A stretch of DNA of 64,000 bases from Gordius sp. MW1 (GCA_964036665.1 OZ038527.1:15097835-15161834), one strand, 5' to 3'; counted from the stretch's first letter, positions 13,001 through 28,000 are shown. Made by a program: numbers and translations. The notes: a model not told the origin generated them from the letters alone.

Positions 13001-16000
13001 AGCTAAGTTTGAGACATGCTTGTCTATATGTCTCACAGTCCTTTGACATTGTGGAGCAACATTCTAAAAAAATAGCATACGGCGTTATTGGGATGAACAT
13101 TATACATTCGACCCAAAGCATCAGACATAGTACGCCTGAATATCCAGGAACTAATGTGCCTTGTTTTCTTCTTTGAAACCTTTTTTTGATGAGTTCCAAG
13201 TGTAATATTTTGGGATTTCGTGGTAGAGCAAAGTTTTTGCGAAAACATCTGTTTGGCACAACAGGAAAAAAGCTGTCAGTGTTGTATTCGGTGGTTGCGC
13301 CGCTCTTTGCACAGCGTTTTCTTCCGTGAAGTAGACACGTTGGCCATTTTCCAAGTGAACGGCGAGATGTACAACAGTTGGATAGCGTTCGTGAATGTGG
13401 AACCCCAGAATGCGCCAGACAGCTTCATTACTGCTGGTGTAACGTCCCATTTGAAATTGTGTGATTTCATCGACTTGCGTATTAGTAAGTCCAAAAACTG
13501 CCATATCACTGCCTTTGGTGACGTATTTGCAGATGTACTTGATAGACATCACTGAATTGCAATACTCCACGTTTATGTAAGCCTTGAACATTTTTGAAAG
13601 CAACGGAGTGTAAGGGATGATCCATCTATTGTCGATTTCTACGGGAACAGTTTTCACTTTGATGGTGACTCTATGACCTCCATCGTTTGGATTACGGCGT
13701 CTATACAGCGGATCGTCGCCACCCGTTTTCGTTTCTTGGCTCATTTCTCTTGGATATTTTTTGGTGCATTTTCCGTCTTTCATACATGGTTAATCTCTAT
13801 TCATTCCTCCGCAGGGTCCATGAATTATATGACGACTGATGATTTCAAATAGTAGCGGATTTTCTTGCGGATCGGGCAGTTCAGCCGATATAATATTATC
13901 AATATGAGTAGGAAAAATTGTGTCCTTCAGCCAAATTAAGATGTGAGCGTGTGATAAGCCTCTTTTTTGCCATTCTATGAAATATAGCCAGCAGGTAATT
14001 TCTCCGTAAATGTGATTTTGGTGATGACATCGATGAGGCGCATGAGTTTTTGTCTGAAAACTCTGGCGGTGAGATCATGTCGATGGATGATGCTTGGCCT
14101 GCCAAAATCAATAGAGTGATCTCAGTCCAATTCGGATTGCAGGTGAAGGTAATGGAAAGATTTGGACATCCGTATTTGCGCACATATGTCATCGCATCTT
14201 TTCATGCATGTGTCTAGGACTGCCGGTATACGTAGCTGGAAGTATGACCATTTGTCCAACATTGCTTGCGTGACCATCATGTTCGACTGCATCTCGCAAG
14301 TGAATATAATTTTCGGCACGGAGTAACCTCTGAAAGACGGATGAAAAGAAGGCGTTCGCTCTCGATTTTTGCGTACATATCAACAATGTATTCATGAACG
14401 TTCCCGCCCGTAGTACATCTCGCGGTTCATTTAGAAAATGGCCAACGCGTCTACTTCACTCCGGCTACCGCCGTTCACAAAGTGGCACACCCCCCCCCCC
14501 CCCCCCAATACCACGTTGACAGCCTTTTTCCAGCTGTGTCAAACGGACGCTTTCGCGCAAACCCTGCTATACCACGAGGTTCCGAGGTATTACTTTTGGA
14601 ACGCGGCAGGGAAGGTGTTTCAACGGAGAAAACAGGGACCTGTGGTTGCAGGCTATCCGGACGTCCATATCGCTGATGCTTTGGGACGTATGTATACAAT
14701 CCATCCCAATCAAGCCGAATGTTTCATTTGCGCATGCTGCTTCTCCGAGGCCCGACATCATTTCAGGCTCTGAAAACGATCTCAGACACCGTGTGTGCCA
14801 CGTATAGACAACCCTGTCTTGAACTTCAGCTGCTGGAAAATGACCAGCATTGGGATACGACCTTAGAGGAAGCGTCGCTCATATGTCTTCCTCACCAACT
14901 CCCTAATCTATTTGCGCTCATTGTGACCACCTGCGCCCCATCAAATCCAACACCTGTGGCACCGGCAAAAGGAAAGCCTCAGCGAGGACGTTCTTTTGCG
15001 CATTCGGAGAGCAAATCCGGCATTAGATATTTCCTATTCCGAAGACATCTTCAACCGTGCTCTTATATTATTGGAGGACCAATATATGTCCATTAACAAT
15101 AAAATTATATGCCAATTTGCTTTACCTGCACCCCTCCGCACCAGCCATGATGTACAACCGAAAGACGTATGGCTCGAACTGCAATACGATGTTACCCATC
15201 AGCGCAGCATTATACAGGAACGCGAACTAATTTTGACCGTCGACTAGAAAACCGCGTACGACACTGTACTGCAGTACGCCTCAACCAGTAACGGCGGTCT
15301 GCTTTTCCTTGATGCTCCCGGCGGCACCGGTAAAACTTTTCTCCTTTATCTTTTATTGGCAAAATTTCGCGCCAATAACGAGCTACCCCTAGCCGTCGCA
15401 TCATCGGGTATAGCGGCGACGTTATTCGATGGAGGCCGCACGGCGCATTCTACTTCCAGCTCCCCCTAAATCTGCATCAGATTGAAAAACTTACCTGTAA
15501 TATCAGTCGGAACTCGGGAATTGGGACAGTCCTAAAGACATGCTCAATCATAATTTGGGATGAATGTACGATGGCGCATAAAAAAGCGCTCGAGGCACTA
15601 GATCGTACTCTCAGAGATTTGCGGAAAATTGACTTCCCTATGGGGGGGGGGCCTTATTGTTGCTAGCCGGTGATTTTCGACAAACATTACCTGTTATCCC
15701 AAGAGCAACACCGGCTGATGAGCTGGATGCCTGCCTGAAGGCGTCACATCTTTGGTGGAAGTTTACGATCCTCACGCTTACTACGAACATGCGCGTGCAT
15801 TTACTCCCGGATACGTCCTTATTTGCACAACAACTCCTAGCTTTGGGAAACGATACCTTTCCATTTACCCCGTCTCCACGGGAAAGCACCTTTTCAACAA
15901 CCTTTTGTCACATACTGCCATCGCCTGAGGCGGTTGAAACTATGGTGTTCCCGACATTGCAAAGCATTACACCGATCACACATGGCTCCGGGAACGCGCA

Positions 16001-19000
16001 ATATTAGCGCCAACAAATGCAGCCGTCCCCCATATGAATGATCGTATTCAAGTGCACATTCCAGGTGATCCCTTTACTTAAAGCTCTATTGATACGGTTA
16101 TAAAAACCGATCAAACTGTAAATTATCCAGTTGAATTTTTGAATTCGTTAACACCTTCGGGTCTCCCACCACATAAACCTTGAAACCTGGGTGCCCTATA
16201 ATACTCCTGCGTAACTTACATCCCCTGAGGTTGTGTAATGGCACGAGACTTGCCGTAAAACAACTGCGTCCAAACGTCATTGCGGCTACTATAATCAGCG
16301 GAACGTATAAAGGCGAGGACGTGATGACCCCACGCATCCCCATGATCCCTACCGATGTGCCCATTGAATTCAACGCGTACAGTTTCCTGTACGCCTAGCA
16401 TTCGCAATGACAATCAATAAAACGTAGGGACAATCATTAACCGTTGTTGGCTTAAATCTAGAAAATCCATGCTTTTCGCATGGCCAACTATATGTAGCCT
16501 GCTCCCGTGTAGGCACACCTAGCAACCTGTTTATTTTCGCGCCGGAGGGTAAAACCACAAATGTTGTATATCCTATGGCCTTGCAATGATCCGGCGATGG
16601 CATTTGATTTCATATAAGCACTTGAACCAAGGAACCGCTCCTTCGTTTCACACCCGGCGGCACCAGGTACCTTTCGCGTTATATTTTTTGCTACATCGAA
16701 ATGCATATTCCCAGAGTCCCGTTTTGGAAACTACCATCAGTATTTATCTCTGCAATCCACTAAAATATTTTTACCCATCTTCCACTCAAACGGTCCTCCG
16801 GGAAAAAGCGTCCCTAGCCTAAGCCACGTTTTACCTCCTCGCCTTCCCATCCCTGATGACCCGAAATATGAATCCCACATCGCCCCCATACGTGTGACAT
16901 TTGTATCTTTTTATATAATACGTTCTTAGGTCGTGTCCCCAAATAAATTACATGTCTATGGCCATGTGATAATAATGGCAGCTCATTAATATTGTTGCCA
17001 GTTTTATTAGTTGAGTTTTTAGAAAAAAAATTATTTAAATTTTTTATTAAATATTTTTAAAAATTTTATAGTATGTACAGATGGCGCTAAAGCTGAAATT
17101 TATCTATCGTGTCTTAATTTTTCCATATATAACAAAGTGATGCGAATGATAAAAAAGGTATTATTTAAGAGTGGTTAAGAAAATATAACCGGTAGACCAA
17201 CAAACCCCCAGGAAACAATAAATAAAAAATTTCTCTCCCCTTCATTATCCGACAAACTCCTTACCTGCAATTAGTTATTTACGTTTACTTTCCATCGATT
17301 GTAAAAATAACGCTACAATTTAGATAAAACTTCTGCAAAAGATATCCCCACACACTTATAGTAAGTTAGTTAATTTGCTAGACATAATGTATATGGCAAG
17401 GCAAAACAACGTTTGTCGGGCTTAATTAGTATAACATAAATGGCAAATGTTAATTTTTCAGAGGTGTGTTTGTTTCAACTAAATAGATCCTAATATAAAA
17501 TCGCCTCTAAGCGGCTAATAAATAACAAAGTAATGTTTGCAACAAAAGGATGTAATTAAATCATTTAGACACTTAATAAAAGGACAAAATTCATTAGAAA
17601 CATAGACTTTTAGACTCAGGTACCACTATCATCACCCAAGAAACAAAGTTATAAAAAAAAAACTAATGCCATCTTGGACATCTACAAAATTTTTATAAAA
17701 ATGTGACTTGCATTGGTCAATTATAGATATTATAATATGTAATGATGCCTTCGATTCAATAGAACAATTTCATAAATTTTTAAAATTGGTATAATTAAGC
17801 AGAATTTAGATTAATAGGGCGAAATGTAGATATTAATATAAAAGTTAATTTTATTAAGAATTGCTATTTTCTTTTAATATGTATATTTAATTTATAAGAG
17901 CTTAAGTTAATAATTAAAGGATTTGTATTCTCAAACCAATTTGATATATTATAATCTTCCTAACAATTTATAATTACATAAGCAATATGTAAAATGGTTC
18001 AACTGTTTATTAATTTATAATTCGACCCCACCAGCATAAGCTCCACGGGCCCGCTGGTTGAATGTTTGTTTGTATATCACCGCCGAGAGTGCCCTCTGAG
18101 AAAGAAAGAAAATTTACCACTATTTTTAGATTTTGTATAAATAATGTTTGTATATACAGAACCATCAAAATATTCGGATTAAAATAAATTTTTCCACTTT
18201 CAGGAATTTTAATATTGTTGAAATAGACCAAAGCTATCACTCATAAATGAAAAATGTGGAAAAAAATCTTAAAATTTCTATTTCATCAGAGTATAGACAT
18301 TTTTAAAAGAATAATTGAATAGCAGAGCCGTTCTGTATAGTTTATGTTATTTAAGGTTTCATTTAATTTAGTTTAAAAGATAAATACAGCTCAGATTTAA
18401 GTTATCCATTCAAACCATTAGTTTCTAATTTAAAATCATCTCTAGATGGCAGTAAATATTCAAATTGAAACATATAAATTAACAACTCTTAGATAAAATT
18501 TAATTGTTGTTTTATAACAAATCAGAGTAATGCATTTAAACTATTTAATTGTAACAAAATTCAAACTAGATTACCTGCCTCATAAAATTCTTTTTAATTA
18601 TTTTTGGTTTTATTTTTTTACCATTTGCTTCAATATTTTTATGTATTCTTGCGCATCTTTTGAATCTAGTGATGTTAAAATGCTCTAATGAGCATTGCTT
18701 GCTTTGTGTTTTGCTCAAAAGCACGTTAAATAATTTTTTGTTATAAAAGTTAATTTATATTTAAATTTATATTAAAGATGACATTGTCACAGTTGATAAT
18801 TATCATAGACTATAGTAACGATGATTAAATATCTTTATACGATTTTTAAAATTTCATCGAGTAGGTTAGTTGAAAATAGAACCGTAAATTAGGTTTCTAC
18901 AGGTATAAGTCAAGATAAAGTTATTTTAAAATAATATACATCTATTATAATTATGGCTACAGGAATTCGATTTCAATAGGACTTTCATATCTTTAAAAAA

Positions 19001-22000
19001 GAATAAGATATGAATAAAAATGATTTGAAAAAGGGGGAATTATCAGGCTTGAATTGGAGGAAATATTGGGCCGTAAAAAATAAACTATTGGGGGATGGCC
19101 GGACTTAAAGCCACTAAATAAAGATAACTTTACCGCTCTACATTTCGCCAATCTATTTTATTACAAGAAAAATTATATTAATCATAATAATCCTGAATGA
19201 TCGATATCAAAATTATCAATATGATCACACGCGTAATGATACAAATAACAAACACGTATATTCAAAGGGGGGATAACATACGCGTACTAGAAATTAAATG
19301 TAAAAGAATAATGGTCTACGCTATGAGTGTACAACGTGTAAGATCAAAAGAGTTGTACCGCGTGTTGAACTCTTAACTTTTGAATAAGATGAGATAGGGG
19401 GGGGGGGGAGGGGGTGTGGGAAGATATCTTCATCTTCGTATCTCCAGATACGATACCTTCCCTTTTTCCAAAAAAAAATTAGGACCAGGGGTAGATAAAA
19501 GAATAATTGATATAATGAAATCGGATGGTTTTTATCAACAACGTTCTGATTATGGGTTTACATGATATTAATAGTAACAATATAAAATATCAAAAATATT
19601 ATACTAACTATCCAAAAATTATTATATACGACATGTGTATCCTTCAAAGCAATCACGTGGTCTCTTCTTTTGAAGAATTAAGTATTCATGGCCAACGGGA
19701 TGTAATTATAAATACCTCATCTATGGCTTGTGGTAATCCTCCTGGAATAATCTAATAATAATTTTCTTCCCCGCTCTATAGGTAACTGAATCCCGGCTCT
19801 ATGAATTTCTTTTTATTGGATAATTCTGTTATTGTCGTTCTGAAATCCATCTAAAATGAGGAATTTTCAGCATTTTAATATGCCTTTACCTCCATACATG
19901 AGGAACTCTTGCCCTCATCTGAAAATTAAGGAGACTCCTGCTGCCTTAACAATTATGGATGTCTCAGACTCGACCTGAATTTTCCAAGTACGATCCAGTT
20001 TTCAATAAGTTTTGAAGCAATTAGTCGATAATTCATGCATTGGGTAGGGGTGATTTGTTTCGAATAACTTCTCAACCACTTTCAATCTTGTTTTCTTTAC
20101 ATAGAGGAAATTTATATTTGTGCAGGATGCGATTTTGGATATGATGTATAGGAATATCGATCCCAATCCCCCTTTACTCGTAATATAGCAAAATACGGAT
20201 TCAAACCCAGAATATCACGAAAGGCTCTCGCAAACAACAACTGGCTTTATTTTACTCCCAAATACGTCAAAGCGATCCCTAGAGTCCACCGCGATTTAAT
20301 CCGCCAAATAATTGATTCACAAATAGTTCAAAAAAATCCCAGAACCAACCCCTCCCCCATGTACTTTATCCCAAAAACGGATGGTTCTCCTCGCATGATA
20401 GCGGATTTATCAATCATGTCCAAAAACTTTGTAGATTACCCCTTTTCGCTAAAATCCATCCCGCTTATCGCTCGCCCCTTAGCCGAAGCAAATTTTGCTT
20501 GCAAGTTTGATATGAAAAGTGCCTTCTTTTCCATCCCCTTGGATCCATCAATTTCGCATTTATTCGGATTCAAAAATGGTAGAAAGAAATATTCATACCG
20601 GGTTCTTCCAATGGGAGCTAGTTTCTCTCCATTTGTTTTACAACAAATAATGTTAGATCTGTGCGCCAAATCAATACTAACAGCAAGATACAACGTGTAC
20701 TTGGATGATATCCTCATCTACGGCCCAGACGCAAAAAACGTAAGAACAGCCACAGACTCCTTTTTAAAGATGGCAAATAAATGGAATTATCAACGTACTA
20801 AAGTCACAACTGACCCCACAAACAATGCTCAATTACTTAGGAATCTTTATCAACTTATCAAGCCATACCTTGGCGATAAACAATAAGTTTCTACGAAAGA
20901 TAGATGCAGCTCTAGTAATTATCGACCACTTTATCTTAAATGGCACCAAACCCCATCCATTAGTATCACAAACATGCCTGGGAATTTTAACCCACTACAC
21001 TTATATGATTACAGGATGGACAAAGTTTTTGTCACCAGCCTACAACTTACTGCTAGGGTCAAACGCAATACCCTTCAACGCGCAATTACTTGCGCAAAAA
21101 ACCATAGCTCTAAAGGTCCTGCTCAACAACACCATCCCAATGATAACAGATTATGACCATTCAGCGTATGGCGATGCATCCACATCACACATCGGCATTT
21201 ACTTCATAACAGAATTCATGTCGATAAAAACCTCCGATGCACTAGCATTATTCAAATGCGAAAACTATATTCCCACCATCAATTTACTGGAATTATTAGC
21301 AATTCCTCTAGCCTACCTACGAGTGATGGTGGAATATCCCAATATGACACCAGCAATATATACAGACTCAAAAACAGCTTTCTATATTTTCAAAAAGGGA
21401 TCCGCACATGCCCTACATCTAGAAGGTGCTTTCTCTAAAATTATCTTATGTATCGGACTGGATAACGTACTCAAAATAAAAAATGGACTAAAATGGATCC
21501 CTACCAACGAAAACATGGCAGACCTACCGTCCAGAGAGTTTTTCGATGACCAATACATGGTGGACCTCATAACAGCATACATCACACCTCCACCTAATAT
21601 ACCTAACGAACGATATTAAAAAATAAAAAATTCACCCAGAACAGCAACCAGTGTGCTATTACCAAAGACCCACAATGTTCCTAAGAATCTTAGTATAATT
21701 ACCCCCCTATATTTTACACGCGTCTTTGCTTATTTTACCCGTCGTAACGTGTTACCACCTAAATTTTTCATTTTTCAATGTCACATATATAATTATCGCG
21801 AATTGGTATATAAAATAAAATAAAAACGAGATGGCGAAACCGTTGGCGTAACCATCCACAGGGAGAACCTCTAACGAGGTTCTCCCTGAAATTTTTAGAG
21901 GGGTGGTCTAAAGAAGGGGTCCCCTCATCCGGGCCATCATCGATGGAAACGGAGAAAATTTCAGGGAGAACCTCTAACGAGGTTTTCCCTGTGGATGGTT

Positions 22001-25000
22001 ACGCCATCTCGTTTTTATTTTATTTTATATACCAATTCGCGATAATTATATATGACATTGAAAAATGTAGGTGTAACACGTTACGACGGGTAAAATAAGC
22101 AAAGACGCGTGTAAAATATAGGGGGGTAATTATACTAAGATTCTTAGGAACATTGTGGGTCTTTGGTAATAGCACACTGGTTGCTGTTCTGGGTGAAATT
22201 TTCATATCGTTCGTTAGGTATATTAGGTGGAGGTGTGCTGTATGCTGTTATGAGGTCCACCATGTATTGGTAATCGAAAAACTCTCTGGACGGTAGGTCT
22301 GCCATGTTTTCGTTGGTAGGGATCCATTTTAGTCCATTTTTTATTTTGAGTACGTTATCCAGTCCGATACATAAGATAATTTTAGAGAAAGCACCTTCTA
22401 GATGTGGGGCATGTGCGGATCCCTTTTTGAAAATATAGAAAGCTGTTTTTGAGTCTGTATATATTGCTGGTGTCATATTGGGATATTCCACCCTCACTCG
22501 TAGGTAGGCTAGAGGAATTGCTAATAATTCCAGTAAATTGATGGTGGGAATATAGTTTTCGCATTTGAATAATGCTAGTGCATCGGAGGTTTTTATCGAC
22601 ATGAATTCTGCCATAAAGTAAATGCCGATGTGTGATGTGGATGCATCGCCATACGCTGAATGGTCATAATCTGTTATCATTGGGATGGGTTTGGTGAGCA
22701 GGACCTTTAGAGCTATGGTTTTTTGCGCAAGTAATTGCGCGTTGAATGGTATTGCGTTTGACCCTAGCAGTAAGTTGTAGGCTGGTGACAAAAACTTTGT
22801 CCATCCTGTAATCATATAAGTGTAGTGGGTTAAAATTCCCAGGCATGTTTGTGATACTAATGGATGGGGTTTGGTGCCATTTAAGATAAAGTGGTCGATA
22901 ATTACTAGAGCTGCATCTATCTTTCGTAGAAACTTATTGTTTATCGCCAAGGTATGGCTTGATAAGTTGATGAAGATTCCTAAGTAATTGAGCATTGTTT
23001 GTGGGGTCAGTTGTGACTTTAGTACGTTGATGGATAAATTCCATTTATTTGCCATCTTTAAAAAGGAGTCTGTGGCTGTTCTTACGTTTTTTGCGTCTGG
23101 GCCGTAGATGAGGATATCATCCAAGTACACCTTGTATCTTGCTGTTAGTATTGATTTGGCGCACAGATCTAACATTATTTGTTGTAAAACAAATGGAGAG
23201 AAACTAGCTCCCATTGGAAGAACCCGGTATGAATATTTCTTTCTACCATTTTTGAACCCGAATAAATGCGAAATTGATGGATCCAAGGGGATGGAAAAGA
23301 AGGCACTTTTCATATCAATCTTGCAAGCAAAATTTGCTTCGGCTAAGGGGCGAGCGATAAGAGGGATGAATTTTAGCGAAAAGGGGTCTACAAGTTTTTG
23401 GAGATGATTGATAAATCCGCTATCATGCGAGGAGAACCATCCGTTTTTGGGATAAAGTACATGGGGGAGGGGATGATTTGAAAAAGGGGGAATTATCAGC
23501 CTTGAATTGGGGAAAATATTGGGCCGTAAAAAATAAACTTGGGGGATGGCCGGACTTAAAGCCACTAAATAAAGATAACTTTACCGCTATACATTTCGCC
23601 AATCTATTTTATTACAAGAAAAATTATATTAATCATAATAATCCTGAATGATCGATATCAAAATTATCAATATGATCACACGCGTATTGATACAAATAAC
23701 AAACACGTTTATTCAGGGGGGGGGATAACATACGCGTACTAGAAATTAAATGTAAAAGAATATTGGTCTACGCTATGAGTGTACAACGAGTAAGATCAAA
23801 AGAGTTGTACCGCGTGTGAACTCTTAACTTTTGAATAAGATGAGATGGGGGGGGGGGGGGTGTGGGAAGATATCTTCATCTTCGTATCTCCGGATAGGAT
23901 AAGGACATTACATTCAAGATTATCATCTAATAAACTCGTGCGTTTTTCATTGGATCTGGGATTGAAAAGCGCTCGACGGGGGCGCTGATAAAGGTGTTTA
24001 ACGTAGGAATATTATAATGGCTTTTTAAAAACCATTATTATTATTTGTAATAATACATGTATGGATACAATCATAAAGTAATGATGATTTTGTTAGATTC
24101 AAAATATTTTCGCTGGTGGATTCGACCTTCTATTGACTCTGTTCCTGTGAAAAACTAAAAAAATATAAAATTTGAAAATTTCTTTTTAATTTTCTTGCTT
24201 TTCTCTATTTGGATCCAAGTCAAATTTGTTTTGAGGACCAGATTTATAATTGCCCAACTAGATTTTGTGTATTATTTAAATCGGGGAATCGAATATATTT
24301 TGAATTAAATAATAGATATTTCTGTACATGGGCGTAGCTAGCATTAAGATCAGAGGGGGGCAATAAAGATTTATGGAGGGGCAAAATGATCATTTTTTTT
24401 GAAATTTTAGTCATAATTGTGACGACATTTCCGAGATATCATCTAAAATCCCTTTTAATAAGCCTAATAAAATATTTCATCTAGTGGTGGTCACAGGACA
24501 TAATAAAAGCATAAGTAGATCGGCTCTGAAAGTTCCACAATTTTTTGGCATTTAGTTGTTAATGGCATGTAGGCAATTCTAAATATCTATATTTACGTAG
24601 CTAGTTTTATTATAAAAAACATAGAAAGGCAAACGTAATATGGTTATATTTTACCCATTACAAATATAAAATGGGTAAAAATGACAACCTGATTCAAGTA
24701 CCCATAAAAGACCGTCTCTACAACGGAAAGAATTTTTTAATAATTTAATGTTGTATAATTAGTTCATTTCTCTTCTAAATTACGATAAGTTATATATATT
24801 AATGTCATTAGTCTTTATGAGGTAAGATACAATTAAGAACGGCTAGCACTAGCCCCTCTCCGACTAGCCCCGTCATATTTTTATATAAATAATAATTTAA
24901 CGTGTTAAATTACAAAAATTTAATTATAGGACGGTTTTTATAGAAAAAATAGAGCCCATAATCTAAAAGTGTAAAGTTTTCAAGAATTTCTATAATATAA

Positions 25001-28000
25001 AAAACGAGCATCATCACCAAATTGCGAATTCGAGATGGTGGTCGACTATTGTTTGATGTCAGCATGGTAAAAGTAGCATAAACAATTTTCAAAAAATTTG
25101 CTCCCAAAAAACTTCATTTTTTAATTTAGCTTCTACTCCGAAGTTTCCCCATAATTTTTTTGCATGCTTTTGTGTTAAACACTGAAGGGATAAAAAAAAC
25201 GCTATTTTCCATAATAGGTTAAAAAATAAGTGCAACATTATATCAATTAAAATAGACATAACCGCGTTTGGTAAAAATATCTATTCTTTAATCGGACTTT
25301 ATTTTTGAGTCGCTATAAAGTTTTTTACGAATTGAGTCCGAAACAATCTTACAAATTAAATTCGAGGCAAGTTATAGCTCCGTTCAGGGGATGGTGTAGT
25401 CTCTGCTTTAAAAAATCACATGTTTCATCGAAAACTGAAAACCCTATTTTATCCTGCAAAATATGCAGGATGCAAATTTTATTTGGTTCTTTAAATAATA
25501 CAAATAAAAAATGGGTCATAGTTTATTTATGTATAATCTTCGTCTATCTCTTCCAGATGAAAATAATTTAAAAATTCAAAGTAATTCTTGTTTTTAAAAC
25601 TACTTTTTTAATAAGGATGGTTAGCGCTAATCCAACTTTGGCAGCGCCCCCTATTATCACATCAAATAATAATAATAAAATTTAATTCAAAAATTCATCA
25701 ATAGACGGTATTAAAAAATAACAACAAAAAATTTATGTTTACATTTTTTTGTAAGTTATATTAATTTTTAATAACAGTGATAATATAGCCTTAAAACTCG
25801 ATATTCATAGCGGCAAAATAAATCATTAGTTATTAAGATATCTCCTTGTTATTGATCCATGTAACAAAAAAATATGGTGATTCAAAAAGTATGCTTTTTT
25901 TGAAAATTTGTAAATATCGTATTGATTTAAATAAATTTTAGTAAGACAAATCCTTGAGGGTTGGCATTGCAAAAAAGTCAATTTACCTTGTACAAATATT
26001 TTATTGGTTTTTTCTGAAAGATTTTTTGGGGTAGTTTGTTGTGTTCTATTATGCAAAACGGGGGGTGTTGTAATTTGTTCCATTTTTTCAGCACTTTTTA
26101 CAGCATGAGGCGCTGTAGGCATATATAAATGAATTGGAAATATAATGTCTATATATACCTTTAATTGAATCGATTATTACATCAGGAGGAAATGTTTCCT
26201 GTCCCAAAATAATCTTGAAATCTTCTTTCTGAAAAGATAAATTTGAAACATCATCAGCCTCTTCATCAATCCCTTCTTCCACCTAGTGAAATTTGTAGAA
26301 AATAATTAAAACATAAGGAATTTTTTTATTTTGACTTAGTTATGATGGTTGTTGCCCATTAATATTAGAGCTTAGTTACCAGAAAATAGGTAAGAGGGCA
26401 ATTGACCTATTGGCACAAATCTCAAAGCTGGGTTAACTATAGAAAACTCCTTAACTTAAGTTTTTTCAACTATATGCATATAAACATTAAGGATCTTTTG
26501 GTACAATTTATAATTATCTAAATAACAATATTGATTTTTCCGTCAATCATATAATTCTAATTTTTATAGTAATAATATAATGCAAATATAGAATAAATTT
26601 CAAAATTCTGATTTTCATTTAACCAAAATAGAAAATTTCATGTCAGTGTAAAATTTAATTTTTATTTAATGTAAAGCGAATTAGGTATTTTATTTTAAAT
26701 ATCTAATATATGGGCGAAAATTTATCAAAAAAATGTGGCAGTTTAGAGTAATATAATATTAGAAAATAGTGTAATGGCATAAAAAGATTGAGTTGCAAAT
26801 TTTTAATGTCTAATCATTGACTAAGTATAACAACTTGACTGATAATAGTATGCGCCCTAACAATTAAACCCTTTTTGAGCAATGCATGAGATTAATCTGC
26901 AGGTATAATCATACTTAATACAGCCCCTACGCCTGAGAAGCTGAGTAATGATGTAAACTAGCGTCGTAGTTACTTTAATTTATGAATCCTCATTAAGTCC
27001 CTATCGGTTCAGAAGGAACTAGGATAATCAAGGAAGGTATAAATTAATTCAAGGTAACATTAACAGAGGAGCAAAAAAGTTGAAAGTTTAAAAAATCAAA
27101 TATTTTGATTTTCAAAAACTGCAAAAAATACTTGAAAATTATAAATCTAAATGTTGGTAAAATCTATATCCGGCTTGACTATGCTTTCAAAGCGTGCAAA
27201 ATCCCCTAGAACTAGAAACCGAAACAATCCAGTTTCACACTGGCAAGCTCAAGTGTCCACGTGATTAAACATATATAAAGCGTAATAACCGACCTTCCCC
27301 AAATTTTATTATTAAGTTCGAAAAATGTGTTCAAAATTTTGCAAGACGAATGGCACGATCTTCTTCTTCTTCGTCGTTTTAAGGCCGTTTTCCAGGATCT
27401 CCTGGGTTGGCCTGTTTCCCCCTAATGCATTTCTTCCATTTTATCCGGTCATGAGAATCGTGTTTTGTCGGGCCCATTTTTTCCATGTCGTTAGCGAGAA
27501 CAGAAGACCATGTGGATTCCGGCCTCCCGCGCGGTTTCTTTCCAGATACCTTCATGGAAGTACATTTCTTCACCCAGTCGTCGTCATTCTTCCGCTCCAC
27601 ATGTCCAAACCATCTTAGCCTATTTTTCCGGATGACCTCGTTGATTGGCTCGATCCCAATTCTTTCTCTGATTTTATTGCTTGTTATTCTTTCCCGTAGA
27701 GACACGCTTGACATCCATCTTATCATACGCATTTCTGTGCTTTCCAATTTGACTTTATGTGTCGACATTAGTGGCCACGTTTCACTTCCATATACAAGAC
27801 AACTTCTAATACATGCCGCGTAGACTTTACCCTTTAAAGTGAGTGAGACACCTTTTCCGGTTTAGCCTAGGGATATAACGTTTCTTTGGGTTTATAAGCC
27901 CCTTCATTACGAGATCCCCAACGATAAGACGGTGTTGTGTCACGCATTCTTCCCCGGGGAAAACCTCGACGTTTTTCACCATACATCTGTCAGATTTTTT

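Larger units (their letters stand above)
11279..14425 (-). mobile_element. Decayed autonomous Helitron (Rep/helicase), copy H1
   Basis: The minus strand encodes, in order, a Helitron Rep and a PIF1-type helicase in broken frames. Its 5' part is cut at 14425, where it meets a second Helitron in opposite orientation. The helicase ends at about 11333. No 3' hairpin or CTRR terminus could be placed. Known role: RepHel nicks and joins single-stranded ends through HUH/Y2 chemistry and unwinds DNA during rolling-circle transposition. This copy is disabled by several frameshifts. Confidence 0.8.

Noticed and set aside
12346-13555. Plus-strand open frames across 12346-13555 as genes
   Set aside because: They are antisense shadows of the minus-strand Helitron coding region and show no domain of their own.
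19021-19459. Firm call of the direct repeats at 19021 and 23474 as LTRs
   Set aside because: They start with TG but do not end in CA. No primer site follows the left copy, no target duplication flanks the pair, and the right repeat lies at the 5' side of its adjacent RT in the wrong sense.
21897-21954. The RT palindrome as a pure assembly or library fold-back artefact
   Set aside because: The two arms carry different indels and substitutions, and each has its own frameshift. A fold-back read would give identical arms. Read-level confirmation would still be useful.
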